Positions 12,701 to 23,697 of a stretch of 64,000 nt of DNA are shown piece after piece. A program made the position numbers and the translations under genes. Below the pieces are notes generated by a model. It saw only the letters and a program-made list of their open reading frames with translations. It ran no database searches and had not been told where the DNA came from. Each line of letters begins with the position of its first letter. Within the stretch, counting starts at the first letter, position 1. Source of the DNA: Hepsetus odoe (lineage: Eukaryota > Chordata > Actinopteri > Characiformes > Hepsetidae); the NCBI GenBank assembly GCA_017165825.1, contig CM029383.1:5198998-5262997 (forward strand), in the 5' to 3' direction.

Positions 12701-15700
12701 GAAAGACTTTTTAATGTTTTGTTGCGGAAAAGTTCTCCAGGCTTCCTAAAGGAGAGTTTTTGTCTCTCGTTTTCAGTCCAGTCCCTGGTCCTTTTTGTTT
12801 TTTGTTGGTTAATCCACACAGATCAACATATGAACCTTCAAGCAGAGCAAAGTGTCTAACTGAAGACATGAAGCAGTGAAGGAGCAGGTGCAGATGATTC
12901 CAGATGATCAGGTGATTCATTTACTGCTGTTTCTGAACACAGAGTGGCTCGAATGCTGAATATCGCTGCAGAACATTTGTAAAAATGTTTCCTAACAGAA
13001 TATAAAGAAACGAAAAGCTGCCTCTTGATATTTGTTCACTACTCTAAATGAACAATGCCTAAAGTGTTGATAGCTGTTATTCCAAATTTGCAATATTATC
13101 CATTTAACTGGAAGTCGCTGGTCTAAATGTCCAAGGGCAAAGAGTAAGACAGCTGCACCAATTGCAGTCCCCAGCCCAATATGAAGCATGAAATCATGTT
13201 AGCATACACATTCCTTTTACCTGCTTGTGCTACGAACCGCCAAAAACATGAAGAAGTAGCAATAGGATATGATCCCCAAGGGGGCGAAGAACACAAAGCA
13301 GCACAGCATGAGGGTGTAGCTCTTGTTAGCTGGAGTAGCAGTGACATAGTCCCATGTGCAAGACGTCATAAGGCCTTCTGGGATATACGAGCCTGTCAGT
13401 GTGAAAAATGAAGACAACAAGTTATCAACGTCTAAATCCTGATTCATGCAGACTTGTGTGGTGTTAAAATGACTCAGCGGTAGAATCAGACAGACGGAGT
13501 GGTGTGAAGACGAGGAGGGAGGGGACGATGAGGAGGAAGCACAGGATGGCTGCAGTCACTCACTCCATCCCAGTAAGGGTGCCAGACTCCAAGCTAGAGA
13601 GTACAGCCACACCAGCAGGATGCTGAGGAGTGTCCGGCGTTTTGATGTCCACTGGATGGCCTGTAGAGGCTTGGTGATCACTATGTAGCGGTCAATGGAT
13701 ATGGCCAACAGGTTGATCATGGAAGTGATCCCAAACAAAGCCCCACAAAAGGCATACATCTTACAGCCTAGACAGCAGTGTAATAAAGCAGAAATGCAGC
13801 GTCAGTATTCAGAAGCAAATCAGCTGTATGCAGAGAAATCAATGATTAGGCCAAATTTCTTATTTCAGTTTGATATCTGAAGTTGATTTTTTTGAGGTTT
13901 GAGGAGGATTCATCTAATAGGCAAGGTAAAATGTTTGATGATTAATGAACATTCAGGGAAATGTCCATTACCTATTAACTTTATCAACTTCTTATCTCTG
14001 ATGCAAGACTGAAATGTTCCCAGCGTCCTGTTTCCAGGGCCGTATGTGCATTCGGCTCTTTAATTCAATGACTTTCAAAAGTTCTTCATTCTCAGTTATC
14101 AAAGTCATTCAGAGCTGGATGTAAAATGCTTCATTCTAGAGAAACATACAATGTTGCAAATGTTCCCAACTGTGGTGATTTTAAAGTCTCCAAAAGGCAT
14201 CGTACAGAAAGTTATTACATAGGGGTTACACTTTTGAGTTTTGGGATAATGTAAGATTATTGACTAATATGATATTTTTCAGATACATACAAGTTTGGCA
14301 AAGATATAGCAAATAATATTATGTAATATTTAATTTAATATCATTTAAGCGAGGCAGACGTTTGGTTGCTGGTTCCTCTCACCACCGCTGTATAGAAATG
14401 GGAGGCAGTAAGTTTCTCAATGGCAGACATAAATGCTCTAAGTGACTTTACATCTCAGCAGTCAATTTAAATTCTCCTTTAATTTTGCTTTATGTTTCTT
14501 ATGGTCATGGAACAGGTCTTGGGGCCAGAAAAGTGATACAGGGAAGCAAATTTTTCAGATTTTTCAAGACAAGTACACTTACCAGGAGTTAATGCCCACT
14601 AAAATAGACTCACCAAGTGTCAGTAATTAGCTAGATAAGCAAAATTTGTAACTTTGTAAACCCTGGAAAGATAGAGTCCTGGAAATGAAGCCCCTAGGAA
14701 ACAGCACTGGGAATGTAAGAACATTGGAATATGTCCCTATGACCATAAGGACTTTAGGAATCTATGAACATAAAACCTTATGAATACAGGGCTCTGAGAA
14801 TATAGAGCCCTATGATTATAGGTCCAGGGAATATAGCAGCCTGGGAATACAGGGCCCTGGGAATATAGGTCCTGGGAATATAGGTCCTGGGAATATAGGA
14901 GCCTGGGAATATACAGTACTATGCAAAGGTTTTAGGCAGGTGTGAAAAAATGCTGTAAACACAGAATGCTTTCAGAAATATAAATAAAGATTGTTTATTT
15001 TTTATCAATTTACAAAATGCAAAGTGAGCAAACAAAAGAAAAATGTAAATCAAATCAATATTTGGTGTTACTACCTTTTGCCTTCAAACCAGCATCAGTT
15101 CTTCTGGCCCCCACAGAGCCCTGATCTCAATATCTCAACAACAAGACATGGCGAAAGTAGTACATGCATTTGTATCCAGTAGATTAGATTACTGTAATGC
15201 CCTACTTTCTGGAAGCTCTCAGGGCACATTAAGCACCCTACAGCGCATTCAGAACACAGCCGCTAGGATTGTTAGCAGGAGCAGGAAGTACGACCACATA
15301 ACTCCCATACTCTCCTCGCTTCACTGGCTTCCTGTTAGGTACAGGGCTGACTTCAAGGTCCTCCTCTTAACCTACAAGGCACTTAAAGCTCTTGCCCCAA
15401 TATACCTAACCGAACTGCTTAATGCCTATACACCCTAGCTGTGTCTGGATTACATGAAGAGACAGAAGGATGTGAGGAAGCTACATCCACAGAAGATCTG
15501 TGCTCAGTTCTCCAAGATGTTTGGAACAACCCACCAGCCGAATTCCTTCAAAAACTGTGTGCAAGTGTACCTAGAAGAATTGATGCTGTTTTGAAGGCAA
15601 AGGGTGGTCACACCAAATATTGATTTGATTTAGATTCTCTTTTGTTCATTCACTGCATTTTGTTGATTGATGAAAATAAATGATGAACACTTCCATTTTT

Positions 15701-18700
15701 GTTCTTTGTTTACAGCATTTTTTCCACAGTACTCCTAGTACTGTAGGTCCTGGGAACATAGATCCTGGGAATATAAGAGCCTGGGAATATATGGCCCTGA
15801 AAAAGCACCACTCTGGAAATATGGGACTACCCGAAATATAGCTGCTTGGTGAAATAGGACCTTGGGAATATAGGGCTGTTTCCAAAATTACAAAGTGGTA
15901 ACATTTTCTATTTTCTATTTTCTAGACTGTTCACAAAGAAAACAAAGGACCTGGAAAATAAAGATCCCTGTGTACATATAAGACTCCACATAAGATTGAA
16001 ATTCAGCCAGCTCTTTTTCAATCACTTAAACAGAGCTCAAAAATATTGCTGGAAAGGTTCAACAGAAGGAAGTGCATTACCCATTTCACCAAACACCCAT
16101 TCTTTGTACAAGCAGTTGACAAAAAAGATGGGCGACTGGGTAGTGGCCATGAGGAAGTCACTCACAGCAAGGTTCACGATGAAGTAATTGGGCGGAGTTC
16201 GTAGTTTCTTGTTACTGAAATTAAAAAGGGAAACGTTGACACAGTTAACTCTCTTCCCATTACTTAGTCTTAAAAAACATCTGGACTTCTTTATATTACA
16301 TGATATTAGTTTCGGATTAGGACATTTTGCCCTGAAAGAACATATTTGAACACATCTTTGATCATCATCTGTTTGATGGTTAAGATTTCATCAGTCTGTC
16401 ACTGCGAAAGTCTGTGGAAATGGTTGCTGATTCCCCCAAAGCAGCTGCTGGTAGTTTTCTGCTAATCTAACGTTTTGATTTAGAGAATTACAGCGCTGCA
16501 GCACAACACTTACTTTGATTATACACCTCCATTAAACCCGCACAAACTTGCCCCACCATTTTCTCTAATTGAAGCACATCTAGTCATCACCTGTTGAAGA
16601 CCCTCATTCTCCATTCATTGAGCTTCATCCCCAAAGCCTTCCATCAGTACAGTCAGTGGGGGTCTCCCAGAATCAACGCTTTCGTCCAGTTTATGTAGCA
16701 ACACTTTAGTATCACTCATTCCCAGAAAACCCTCAGTGGGCAATCACTTGGGCGTGGGTGGGAGGCGGTGTGGCTTTTCTGATTAAATGGGTCAAAGTTT
16801 AAGTCATTCTCACTCAGGAGGAAAAAATCCATTCAATCATAGAAGATTGTATTACAGCCTCATTTTAGTTGACCTGAAAACAATGTGCATTTGAATTCCA
16901 ACCTTGAAGGTGTGGAAAGGTGTCCAAAAGGAAGGACGCAAAGTCTTCTCAACATGTTATGATCTGTGCTCCAAAATTTTTTTATCTGTATTATACACAT
17001 TATTTTCTGCACTTTTGTTAGTTTAAACTTATATTCTTCTTTATTGATTAATTAAACCAACCATCCATGCCTAACATAAGACCCATACTTGTGACATCAC
17101 AAAAACAGAGGCGTGTTGCAATTTGTCTTAACTTACTGCAAATTGCAAATTAAGAACCTTTCAAGCGCATCATGACGAAGCTCTTCTAAGGGGCGTTAAG
17201 CATCATCATGTTTTGGGGGCTCTACATTTAAATCACTTAAGACAACAATTCACGGTTTGAAATAATAGTTATTTATCTGCTTTAGATAAACACGCCAGTG
17301 CAAATTACTGCACAGATTTGACTTGCTGCCCTTGCATATGCATTTCCCCTACTCACTGCACAGCTATGCAACAGTAAACAGTTTCTGTGCCTTGCTTAAT
17401 CAATGCCTTGCTTAAAGTCAATACAGTTACATAATTCCAACGGATTTGCTTCAAAGCAATCGGCTCTATTGGAAGCCCCAGTGTGGGCTCACAGACTAAA
17501 TTAGAGGGCATTAAAGTAGTCAGGGTATTATGGATGTGTTTATCACCATTGTACATTCATTATACAGCACCAATCAAAACGTTATACACCCCAACTCAGA
17601 GACGTATTCATTTAAGCCTAAGCCTTTAGATAGATCTCCATTCAACATCATGAAAATCAAACATTCTGTCTGCTGTTTCATGTAAGTAACCAGTCTCCTT
17701 CTTTGCTGGGAAGATGCTGTCAATTCCATAGTTACATTCAATCCGCGTCTTCACTAAGACTGTCCAGAGAAAACATTTCCTCTTCAGGGACGTGGCCTTT
17801 GAGAGATTAGTACAGCAACTGCAACTGCGAAAGCTGAACAAAATGCAAAAAGCGTGTCGGGCTCCCCTAGAGCCACAGCATCGATCTTTTTGTTGATTCA
17901 TTCTAATGTGCTGAGGTCTTAGGCTTCCCACACTGGATCACACTGTGTGCAATCTCATGAGCAGGGATGAAAAAGAACAGGAAATGTGATGTATAACATT
18001 TACTGGAGTTAAAAGTCTTAAAATGATATTAATATGGTGTGAGGTTCACTTCACTTTGCCAATTAACAGACAATAATAATATCCTTCAAAGAACCCTTTG
18101 CACCACACAGTGAACCACAATGAAATGCATCCTCTGCATTTAACCCACACACACCAAACAGCAGCAGGCAGTCATATCCTTGCCTGGGGAGCAGTGTTGG
18201 AGACGGTGCCTTGCTCAAGGATACCTCAGGGCAACCTACTGGTCTGGGATTTGAACAAACATCAGCGGTGGCCTAGTGGTTAGGGAGTTGGCACCGCATC
18301 GGAAGGTTGTGGGTTCCTTCCCAATAGGTTGCCCTGAGGTACCCTTGAGCAAGGTGCCGTCCCCATCACTGCTCCCCGGGCGCTTTCAATAGCTGCCCAC
18401 TGCTGCACGGTGTTTGAGTGTGCATGGGTTAAACGCAGAGGTCCAATTTCGTTGTGGTTCACTGTGAGCTGTGCTGTGACTTCGCAATGACAAGGGTTGT
18501 CACTTTCACTTTCAGCATTCTAAGGCCGTGCCGTTTGCGCTCACACTGGGATGAACAAGCTCAGTTACGGAGGTAGGTTGTTCATATACGTGTCCTGGTG
18601 AATCAGCAGATGCTGAAGTGTCTCTGGGTGCTACTGATGACACTCTGTTCCTTTCAGCATTGACTAAAATAAGTGCAAATATCAGTACTGTCTCCACGCC

Positions 18701-20914
18701 CGTGATCATCAAATCAGATGAGAACCAGTCCGCTTGCATATGAACAAATCCTGATACTTAAGTGCTGCTTTGCTTGGGGTGGACGTCAGCTAGGGTTTAA
18801 TGATTGATTATGATTGCAATGCAGAAAGATAAGGAGCAGCATTTTTTAGTTTATTTGGACCAATTCAATCTGAAAAAAAGAGAATTGGATATAATAAGTA
18901 GATAACCTTCATGTTAGCCTCCAGTTTTCAGTTTTGAGTACGTCAGGGTTGTGATCATTCACCCTATGGCAGTTTTGCATGCTATTCAGGCTAACGTGAT
19001 AAGCAGTGTCGTTCCTGCTGGCTTTGGTTGTTTGGAAAGTTGAGCAAGGATACTTTCTTCACTAAAACAGAACCACAGATTCTTGATTAAAAAACAACTT
19101 GTTTAAAAGAGAACTGTTAAAAGAATGGACTTTCTAACTCAGTACAAGTGAAAAAGTAGATGTTCAGAAATGTACTTAGAGTATAAAAGTTAAAAAAAAT
19201 TGAACCTAAGCTTAAAACAATCTGCAGAAAATAATAAAAATGAACTTGACTGCTTCACTTTCGTTCATGTCCCCACTAGTTCTCCAGCATCAATGGACAA
19301 AAAGCACAGTCTTACGTCTTATGTCTTATGTCTATAAACCCCAAGGAACCTGCTTGTTCTGTGTGTTATTGTCCAATAAAAATGGACATTTCTAAATACT
19401 AGATCAGAGTCTGTCTGAAAATATTAGAAATGAAAAACACAGATCAACACAGTCAAAATAAAAAGTTGTTACTGTACAGATAAACTGACAGGAAAGCCTT
19501 AACAAAGTATTTCTACATAGTTACTTCATAGCTCTGAAGTTAAATCATGTTATGTGTCTTTTTGCAAATTTCTAAAGGATCCAGATTTCAGAGGATTTTA
19601 GTCCAGAATATTTGGTTTGTGTGTCTCAGCCTGGTGTAGTGGAAATAATCCACACTTCCAAAACTTGACTATAAATGTTGAAATTTAAATGTTAAAAATT
19701 TGAAGCGGTGCAAAAGAATTGTTCATCATAATACAATAACTACGGACAAATTTCACCTAATAAACTTGCAGCTCTTTCTACTGTGAATTGCTTTATTTCG
19801 CTGCTAAGAAACATCAACGCCCTTATCATGCAGACATGACTGAGAACCACTGTAGATGAAGCTGACTGGCTCTCATCTTGCATTGCTGTATCTTCTGATT
19901 TAACCTACAGTGACTAAAATATTTCCCTCCACTTAGGAATAACTGAGGCATTTTGTATTTGAGTAAAAACAGAATCCCAGCCATTCTCCAAAGAAGTTTC
20001 ATTGCAGTAACCCAATGATGCTGATGTTTTATTATATTTAGGCTCTTATTTGGGGTGATGTCTTACTGATCTGTCTATAAACATGAGAATGGGGTTCATC
20101 TCTTTTTAGTCCTTTGCACAGATCATGCTTTCAGAAACACAGCCTTTGATTTTCAGGACCATTTCTGACTAACAACCGTGTCAACAACTGTTTTAAAAAG
20201 GAGAAAAGGATTAAAAGTCCCAGAAAACATGTTGGGTTTAACAATATGGGTTTATTTTACAAAGTCTCCAGAAACACGGTACAGTTCAAGGCTGGACTGA
20301 AGTTTCTGAAAGAGATATGATCCTGGCATAAGGGTTGGCAAAAAAGGACATCTCTAGCATGCAGCACTCCAGGAAAATTGAGTTTGCTCTATTTAACACC
20401 CTTTGAACACTCTTTTAGGTTTATCTTAATCTTTGAAGGTTGAGCCTATGAGCAATATGTTGGGCTGCAATGGCTGGTTTTGCTACAGAAAAGCACATGC
20501 TTTAGGACTTCAGGAAAAATAACATTAGAAAAATGGATGTTGCCACGCTAATGAACATTTTCAGATTTGTATAATTATGTTCAGGACTACATACATAATG
20601 TATACATTTCATATTTTTCTGTTGTACTTTTAAAATTTGAGTGTATCAGGTTGCTTTTCACCGCTTACATTTGTACAAAAGAGTGGAATGAGTGGAATTT
20701 GCTCAGTACTGAGCCGATTTTGTTGTGAAGTGCGTTTGCCCTTCAGAGGAGTGTAATCTGAGGTGACCTACCAGAAGAAGGCATACATGACCAGAACATT
20801 GCCCATAATTCCCACGGCCCCGATGATCACCACGAAAAAGGCCACAATATAGTGCGCGTGGTCTGGCACGTCCACCTTCCTGAAGAATCTTCTGTCCACG
20901 TCCACCCCCTCCAT
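6413..20914 (-). CDS. opn4x: Melanopsin, x-type (Opn4x); nine coding exons, 527 aa
   Basis: Seven-helix retinal opsin of the melanopsin class; in this family light drives Gq/phospholipase C signalling at the plasma membrane. Coding exons, 5' to 3': 20914-20772, 16214-16081, 13767-13564, 13392-13221, 12426-12265, 10296-10189, 10061-9887, 8056-7913, 6754-6413. All introns are GT-AG and all phases match. Visible: VDVPDHAHY before helix 1; Cys94 and Cys172 for the opsin disulphide; Tyr97 at the rhodopsin counterion position; DRY 118-120; retinal-binding Lys290 in VIAKASAIYNP; NPIIY 296-300; HSKYR after helix 7; then a Ser/Thr-rich cytoplasmic tail. The helices (NKKLRTPPNYF, ITKPLQAIQW, LSWSPYA, LIAWAG) and the extreme C-terminus fit the Opn4x rather than the Opn4m branch, from memory of amphibian Opn4x (about 534 aa). 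Whether this is teleost opn4xa or opn4xb is not resolved. The start is taken as the ATG at 20914-20912, five bases into the exon-2-like block; an upstream coding exon is not excluded. Confidence 0.95.
6755..7912 (-). other. opn4x last intron
   Basis: No repeat or exon recognised. Confidence 0.5.
7913..8056 (-). CDS. opn4x: opn4x coding exon 8 (distal cytoplasmic tail)
   Basis: Exactly 48 codons in phase 0, starting VWSDVELDPMDQR after GTTTACAG and ending KARNYLAQEN at donor GTAGGC. Support is the open frame, matching phase on both sides and position between two secure exons. The donor is weaker than the others. Confidence 0.78.
8057..9886 (-). other. opn4x intron, with an unassigned 8.45-9.13 kb block
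   Basis: The plus strand of about 8460-9125 has long interrupted open stretches (for example KKYGGCCISQQNCQ near 8680) of higher complexity than its surroundings. It may be a decayed transposon; no family recognised. Confidence 0.35.
9887..10061 (-). CDS. opn4x: opn4x coding exon 7 (helix 8 and phospho-acceptor-rich tail)
   Basis: Starts after TTAATAG and ends at GTGAGT in phase 0. Encodes NTLAEKIPCLYFLAKP followed by a stretch dense in Ser and Thr with basic residues, the segment expected to be phosphorylated during melanopsin deactivation (family knowledge). The intron before it is only 127 bp. Confidence 0.93.
10189..10296 (-). CDS. opn4x: opn4x coding exon 6 (helix 7, retinal lysine)
   Basis: Starts after GTGCTTCAG and ends at GTAAGC. 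Carries retinal Schiff-base Lys290 within AVPAVIAKASAIYNPIIYAI and the start of helix 8 (HSKYR). Confidence 0.96.
10810..11067 (+). mobile_element. tRNA-derived SINE, family A, full length
   Basis: Runs from GGGCAGCGGTGGCCTAGTCA to GTCACTTTCATTTCACTTT, with A and B boxes and every internal block. A good reference copy. Confidence 0.9.
11546..11788 (-). mobile_element. tRNA-derived SINE, family A, full length
   Basis: Minus-strand copy from GGGCAGCGGTGGCCCGGTG to CACTTTCACTTTCAC; internal blocks conserved. Confidence 0.88.
12265..12426 (-). CDS. opn4x: opn4x coding exon 5 (third intracellular loop, helix 6)
   Basis: Starts after GTTTTCAG and ends with GG before GTAACT. Encodes the third cytoplasmic loop, then EWKLAKVAFVVIIVYVLSW and SPYAFVTLIAWAG. 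The loop is the expected Gq contact region in this family. Confidence 0.94.
13221..13392 (-). CDS. opn4x: opn4x coding exon 4 (second extracellular loop, helix 5)
   Basis: Starts after CACTGACAG and ends at GTAAAA. Encodes SYIPEGLMTSCTWDYV, with Cys172 the disulphide partner of Cys94, then helix 5 with LCCFVFFAPLGIISYCYFF. The 171-bp intron before it is the second shortest in the gene. Confidence 0.95.
13564..13767 (-). CDS. opn4x: opn4x coding exon 3 (helices 3 and 4, DRY)
   Basis: Starts after CTGTCTAG and ends at a perfect GTGAGT donor. Contains conserved Cys94, Tyr97 in place of an acidic counterion, YAFCGALFGITSM, IDRYIVITKP, and helix 4 ending LAPLLGW. Confidence 0.96.
14660..14911 (+). 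repeat. Degenerate minisatellite, unit about 14-16 bp (CCTGGGAATATAGG), left part
   Basis: At least a dozen diverged copies, becoming regular near 14840-14911. The same repeat resumes at 15744 on the far side of an inserted element. Confidence 0.85.
14914..15743 (+). mobile_element. Tc1/mariner-like element, degenerate and interrupted
   Basis: Flanked by TA on both sides. Ends are inverted: CAGTACT on the left, and AGTACTG on the right, with a shared GAAAAAATGCTGTAAAC block just inside each end. Transposase remnants on the plus strand are QHQFFWPPQSPDLNI before, and WNNPPAEFLQKLCASVPRRI then DAVLKAKGGHTKY after, a LINE fragment. Only the C-terminal part of the transposase survives. Confidence 0.8.
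15135..15440 (+). mobile_element. LINE reverse-transcriptase C-terminal fragment inside the mariner-like element
   Basis: The plus frame reads AKVVHAFVSSRLDYCNALLS, LQRIQNTAARIVSRSRKYDH and ITPILSSLHWLPVRYRADFK, the typical C-terminal region of teleost non-LTR retrotransposon RTs. It interrupts the transposase right after PQSPDLNI. Confidence 0.85.
15744..15880 (+). repeat. Degenerate minisatellite, right part
   Basis: Continuation of the CCTGGGAATATAGG array seen at 14660-14911, split by the mariner-like insertion. Confidence 0.8.
16081..16214 (-). CDS. opn4x: opn4x coding exon 2 (helix 2, first extracellular loop)
   Basis: Starts after TTTCAG and ends at donor GTAATG. Begins NKKLRTPPNYFIVNLAVSDF and continues through FVNCLYKEWVFGEMG, the end of helix 2 and first extracellular loop of melanopsins. 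Confidence 0.93.
18095..18256 (-). mobile_element. Partial SINE, family A (left arm of an inverted pair)
   Basis: Minus-strand copy, truncated at its tRNA-like end where it meets the next SINE. Confidence 0.75.
18263..18514 (+). mobile_element. tRNA-derived SINE, family A (right arm of an inverted pair)
   Basis: From AGCGGTGGCCTAGTGGTTAG to GTCACTTTCACTTTC. Head-to-head with 18095-18256, a few bases apart. Confidence 0.88.
20218..20440. repeat. Diverged repeat shared with 41888-42130
   Basis: Both segments share, in order, TTATTTTACAAAGT, ACAGTTCAAGG or GCAGTTCAAGG, TTCTGAAAG, and GCATGCAGCACTCCA-like sequence. Family not known. Confidence 0.55.
20772..20914 (-). CDS. opn4x: opn4x coding exon 1 (N-terminus and helix 1)
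   Basis: Acceptor CTGTCACAG ends at 20917; the exon block starts at 20916 with GT followed directly by ATG. The ATG has G at -3 and G at +4, a good vertebrate context. Encodes MEGVDVDRRFFRKVDVPDHA and helix 1, ending in the middle of Cys48 at donor GTAGGT (phase 2). The clear acceptor just before the ATG implies at least one upstream, probably non-coding, exon. Confidence 0.88.
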
Positions 20915-20996
20915 ACCTGTGACAGAGGACACACTGGCCATCAGTCTTTCCTCTCAGAGCAACATTGCCCACACAGTTTTTATATGTTATCCGTTC

Positions 20997-21004
20997 TCTC
21001 TCTC

Positions 21005-21102
<98 letters not shown>
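20997..21102 (+). repeat. (CT)n microsatellite
   Basis: About 105 bases of CT with a few G and C interruptions, starting 80 bp upstream of the first opn4x coding exon (GA-rich in the transcript). Confidence 0.97.
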
Positions 21103-21575
21103 ACAGACACACAGATTCCCCCTACCCTCCCCTTCTAGTTATGTAAGAGTGCAGAACACCACCAGTCACATATGACTTTTCCGATGGCTCAGAAACCATT
21201 GCCCGCAGAACCATCCACTTCAAAACTCCTGCAATTTCAAGTTTTTTAAAGGGGACTCAGCAAGAAGAAGATGCAAAATATATTCACTGGGGTTTTGTTG
21301 GACACCTGTGCATCATGAAATCAAAGGGTAATCTATCAAAGGGTAAGGGTGCATGTGATGGTTAGAGGGAGGAAAGGTTTCTGCACCCATAATGCATAAA
21401 TATGGTCTAAATCCTCAGATGATCACATGTCCTACATACTCTTTTTTTTCAGTAACTCGTTTGACCTTTTTGAGCACCAATAACTGCATGTAAATGTGAA
21501 ATTTGGTCCATTTCTTCAACATTTTTCACACTTCTCTAACGTTTCTAAGTCCATAACCATTTGTCTGGCTGCATG

Positions 21576-21782
21576 GCAGCGGTGGCCCAGTGTTTATGGA
21601 CTAGGCCCCAAGATCAGAAGGTTGTGGTTTCGAACCCCAGACCAGTAGGTTTCCCTCTAGGTTTGGGTCCCTATCCCTATTAAATACCTGCCCCCTGCTG
21701 CACAGTGTGTATGAGTGAAATACAGAGGCAATGAAATGCAGTTTGTTGTGGTTCACTGTGACAATTAGTCACTTTCACTTCA
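21576..21782 (+). mobile_element. tRNA-derived SINE, family A, diverged
   Basis: Begins CATGGCAGCGGTGGCCCAGT, B box GGTTTCGAACCCC, ends TAGTCACTTTCACTT; the middle is shortened. Confidence 0.8.
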
Positions 21783-22629
21783 TGAGCTACTTTCTCTTAT
21801 GATTCAATACCATAATTGGAATTGTCACATGTCCTGGAATTTTTCTTTAGAATTTGCTAGTATAATTCACATTTTATTGTTTAATGTTTGCAAGCTTTCT
21901 TGGCCCAGATCCAACAATTCCAAGCTATGATACTACCACCACCTTGTTTCACAGATGGGGTAAAGTTCTTCTGCTGTAATCTGGCATTACCCATTCTTCA
22001 AACATAACACTCATTTGTAACAAAACTTTAATAGATTCTCCAAACAAAGCTACTCCCAGCTGATTGCCATCCCAATGTCTTAAAAACATGTACCTTCAGA
22101 TTAACTAATGAATTGCAAAATTTTGCTACTCAAAGATATGTAATGTTGGATAATTTCCTCAGTAAGTAAATGACCAGGTTTAATATTTTGGCTTCATTAG
22201 TTTAATTGCTCTTTATCTACTTTTAGGACTTATAGGAAAATCTGAAAGGGTACACAAACTTTCAGTCGCCATGGAATAAGCTCACTTCATCCCTCCTCCA
22301 AGTCCAGCTCTTTGTGGTTTATGCCAACCAACACACTCCCTGAAGCACAAAGCAATAACACAAGGCTCAAAGAACTTACATGGAGGTATTTTCAGTCTCT
22401 TGGTGGTGCAGTGCAGGAAAAGCAGTCTTTTGCATTTCAAAGCCTGCAATAAACTTAAAGACAAACAATTCAGAGTTCCTGGGATAATGAGGTGGAGCAA
22501 TTTATACAGTCCAAAAGGAAATTCAAGAGTCCATCTCCTTAATCCATGAGGGCCCATATATGAGCACACCTCCTAGCTCTGCTCCATATTCACTTAAAAA
22601 TAATGATCAAATTATTTCAAGTTATTGAA

Positions 22630-22870
22630 CAAAGGTGCCACAAAGAGATCCTTTGTGCAAGAGTCACTTAGGATTCCCTAAAGAACCTTTTGAGAAAGAG
22701 GTGTGTAAAGGTGAAGAAGGTTCACAGGGTCATAATCTTATGACAAGTCTATAAAGGTTCTCCCGCCTTCATATCACATTTACATCCTTTAAAGAATGGA
22801 ATCGAAAATGGTTCGTCTATGGCACACAAAGACCTTCTTTTGCGACCTCTATTTTTAAAAGTGTACCATT
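22630..22870. repeat. Possible MITE-like segment
   Basis: Repeated GAACCTTTT and AAAGGTTC motifs on both strands, reminiscent of short teleost DNA-transposon relics. Weak support. Confidence 0.3.
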
Positions 22871-23565
22871 TAAAAAATTTGAATCATTTTTCTATTATCG
22901 TAATTTTTTTAAATGTTTTTTACTAAAATGCAGTTAACTTGGGAGTCATATTTACTAAAAATAATTTTTTAATAAGTAATCTGCATGAGATTTAGCCTCA
23001 GATTATCTCTTAATAGAACTCTGACAATGTTGAACATGTTTCTCCATCACAGCAGGCTTGTCTACAGCTCTGTTTATCATTTTGAAAATCACCTGTGTTG
23101 GCCAGCATCATGCTGAGAGTGATGTTGGAGGGCATCCTATCCATACACAGACTGGAGGCAATTTGCACTCTAGGGTTCCCGGCCAAAGATGGCTGGTGCC
23201 ACCGGGGTTCGGACTGGCAATCTCCGGATGACAGGACCAACAGCTGTGCACTCTGAAGCGTCACCATTGGCCCCGACTACTTTGTACTGTATACTTGTTA
23301 GGAGGACAACTAGCTAAAGTCACAGCAACAAGGTCTAGGTTTCTAACAAGGTCACAGCAAAGGAGCTTGACCTGCTTCACTGGTCATTCTCATCCAAAGG
23401 ACATAGAAGAGTCAGTCATATGTGAGCCAGATCCACCGTTCACATCTCCACTGAACTGAATACACTCTGCATTCCAGGAATGACAGTGCCTCCTCCCCCT
23501 GGGCAGTGAAGCACATCTGGACGAAATATCCTCCAACTGACCGCTATCTATCTAGAGATAGCATG

Positions 23566-23569
<4 letters not shown>

Positions 23570-23624
<55 letters not shown>
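23570..23624 (+). repeat. (GT)n microsatellite
   Basis: About 27 uninterrupted GT dinucleotides. Confidence 0.97.
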
Positions 23625-23626
<2 letters not shown>

Positions 23627-23697
23627 TAAGCAGTTAAATATAATAGCAGTTAATTTACATAAAATTTTAATAATTTTAATAAGATTACTTTCATACT

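Larger units (their letters stand above)
16215..20771 (-). other. opn4x first coding intron (about 4.6 kb)
   Basis: Holds an inverted pair of SINEs at 18095-18514 and a repeat-like block at 20218-20440 that recurs at 41888-42130. Nothing else recognised. Confidence 0.6.

Noticed and set aside
18512..18739. 75-codon minus-strand frame with a hydrophobic stretch
   Set aside because: Lies inside opn4x intron sequence and overlaps a SINE end; no opsin features, since the exons on both sides already join in frame.
20703..21110. Minus-strand open frame with Arg-Glu repeats
   Set aside because: Translation of the (CT)n tract running into the opn4x exon in a wrong frame.
23010..23267. 85-codon minus-strand frame with several cysteines
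   Set aside because: Considered as an extra opn4x 5' exon, but no suitable donor or opsin-like sequence was found.
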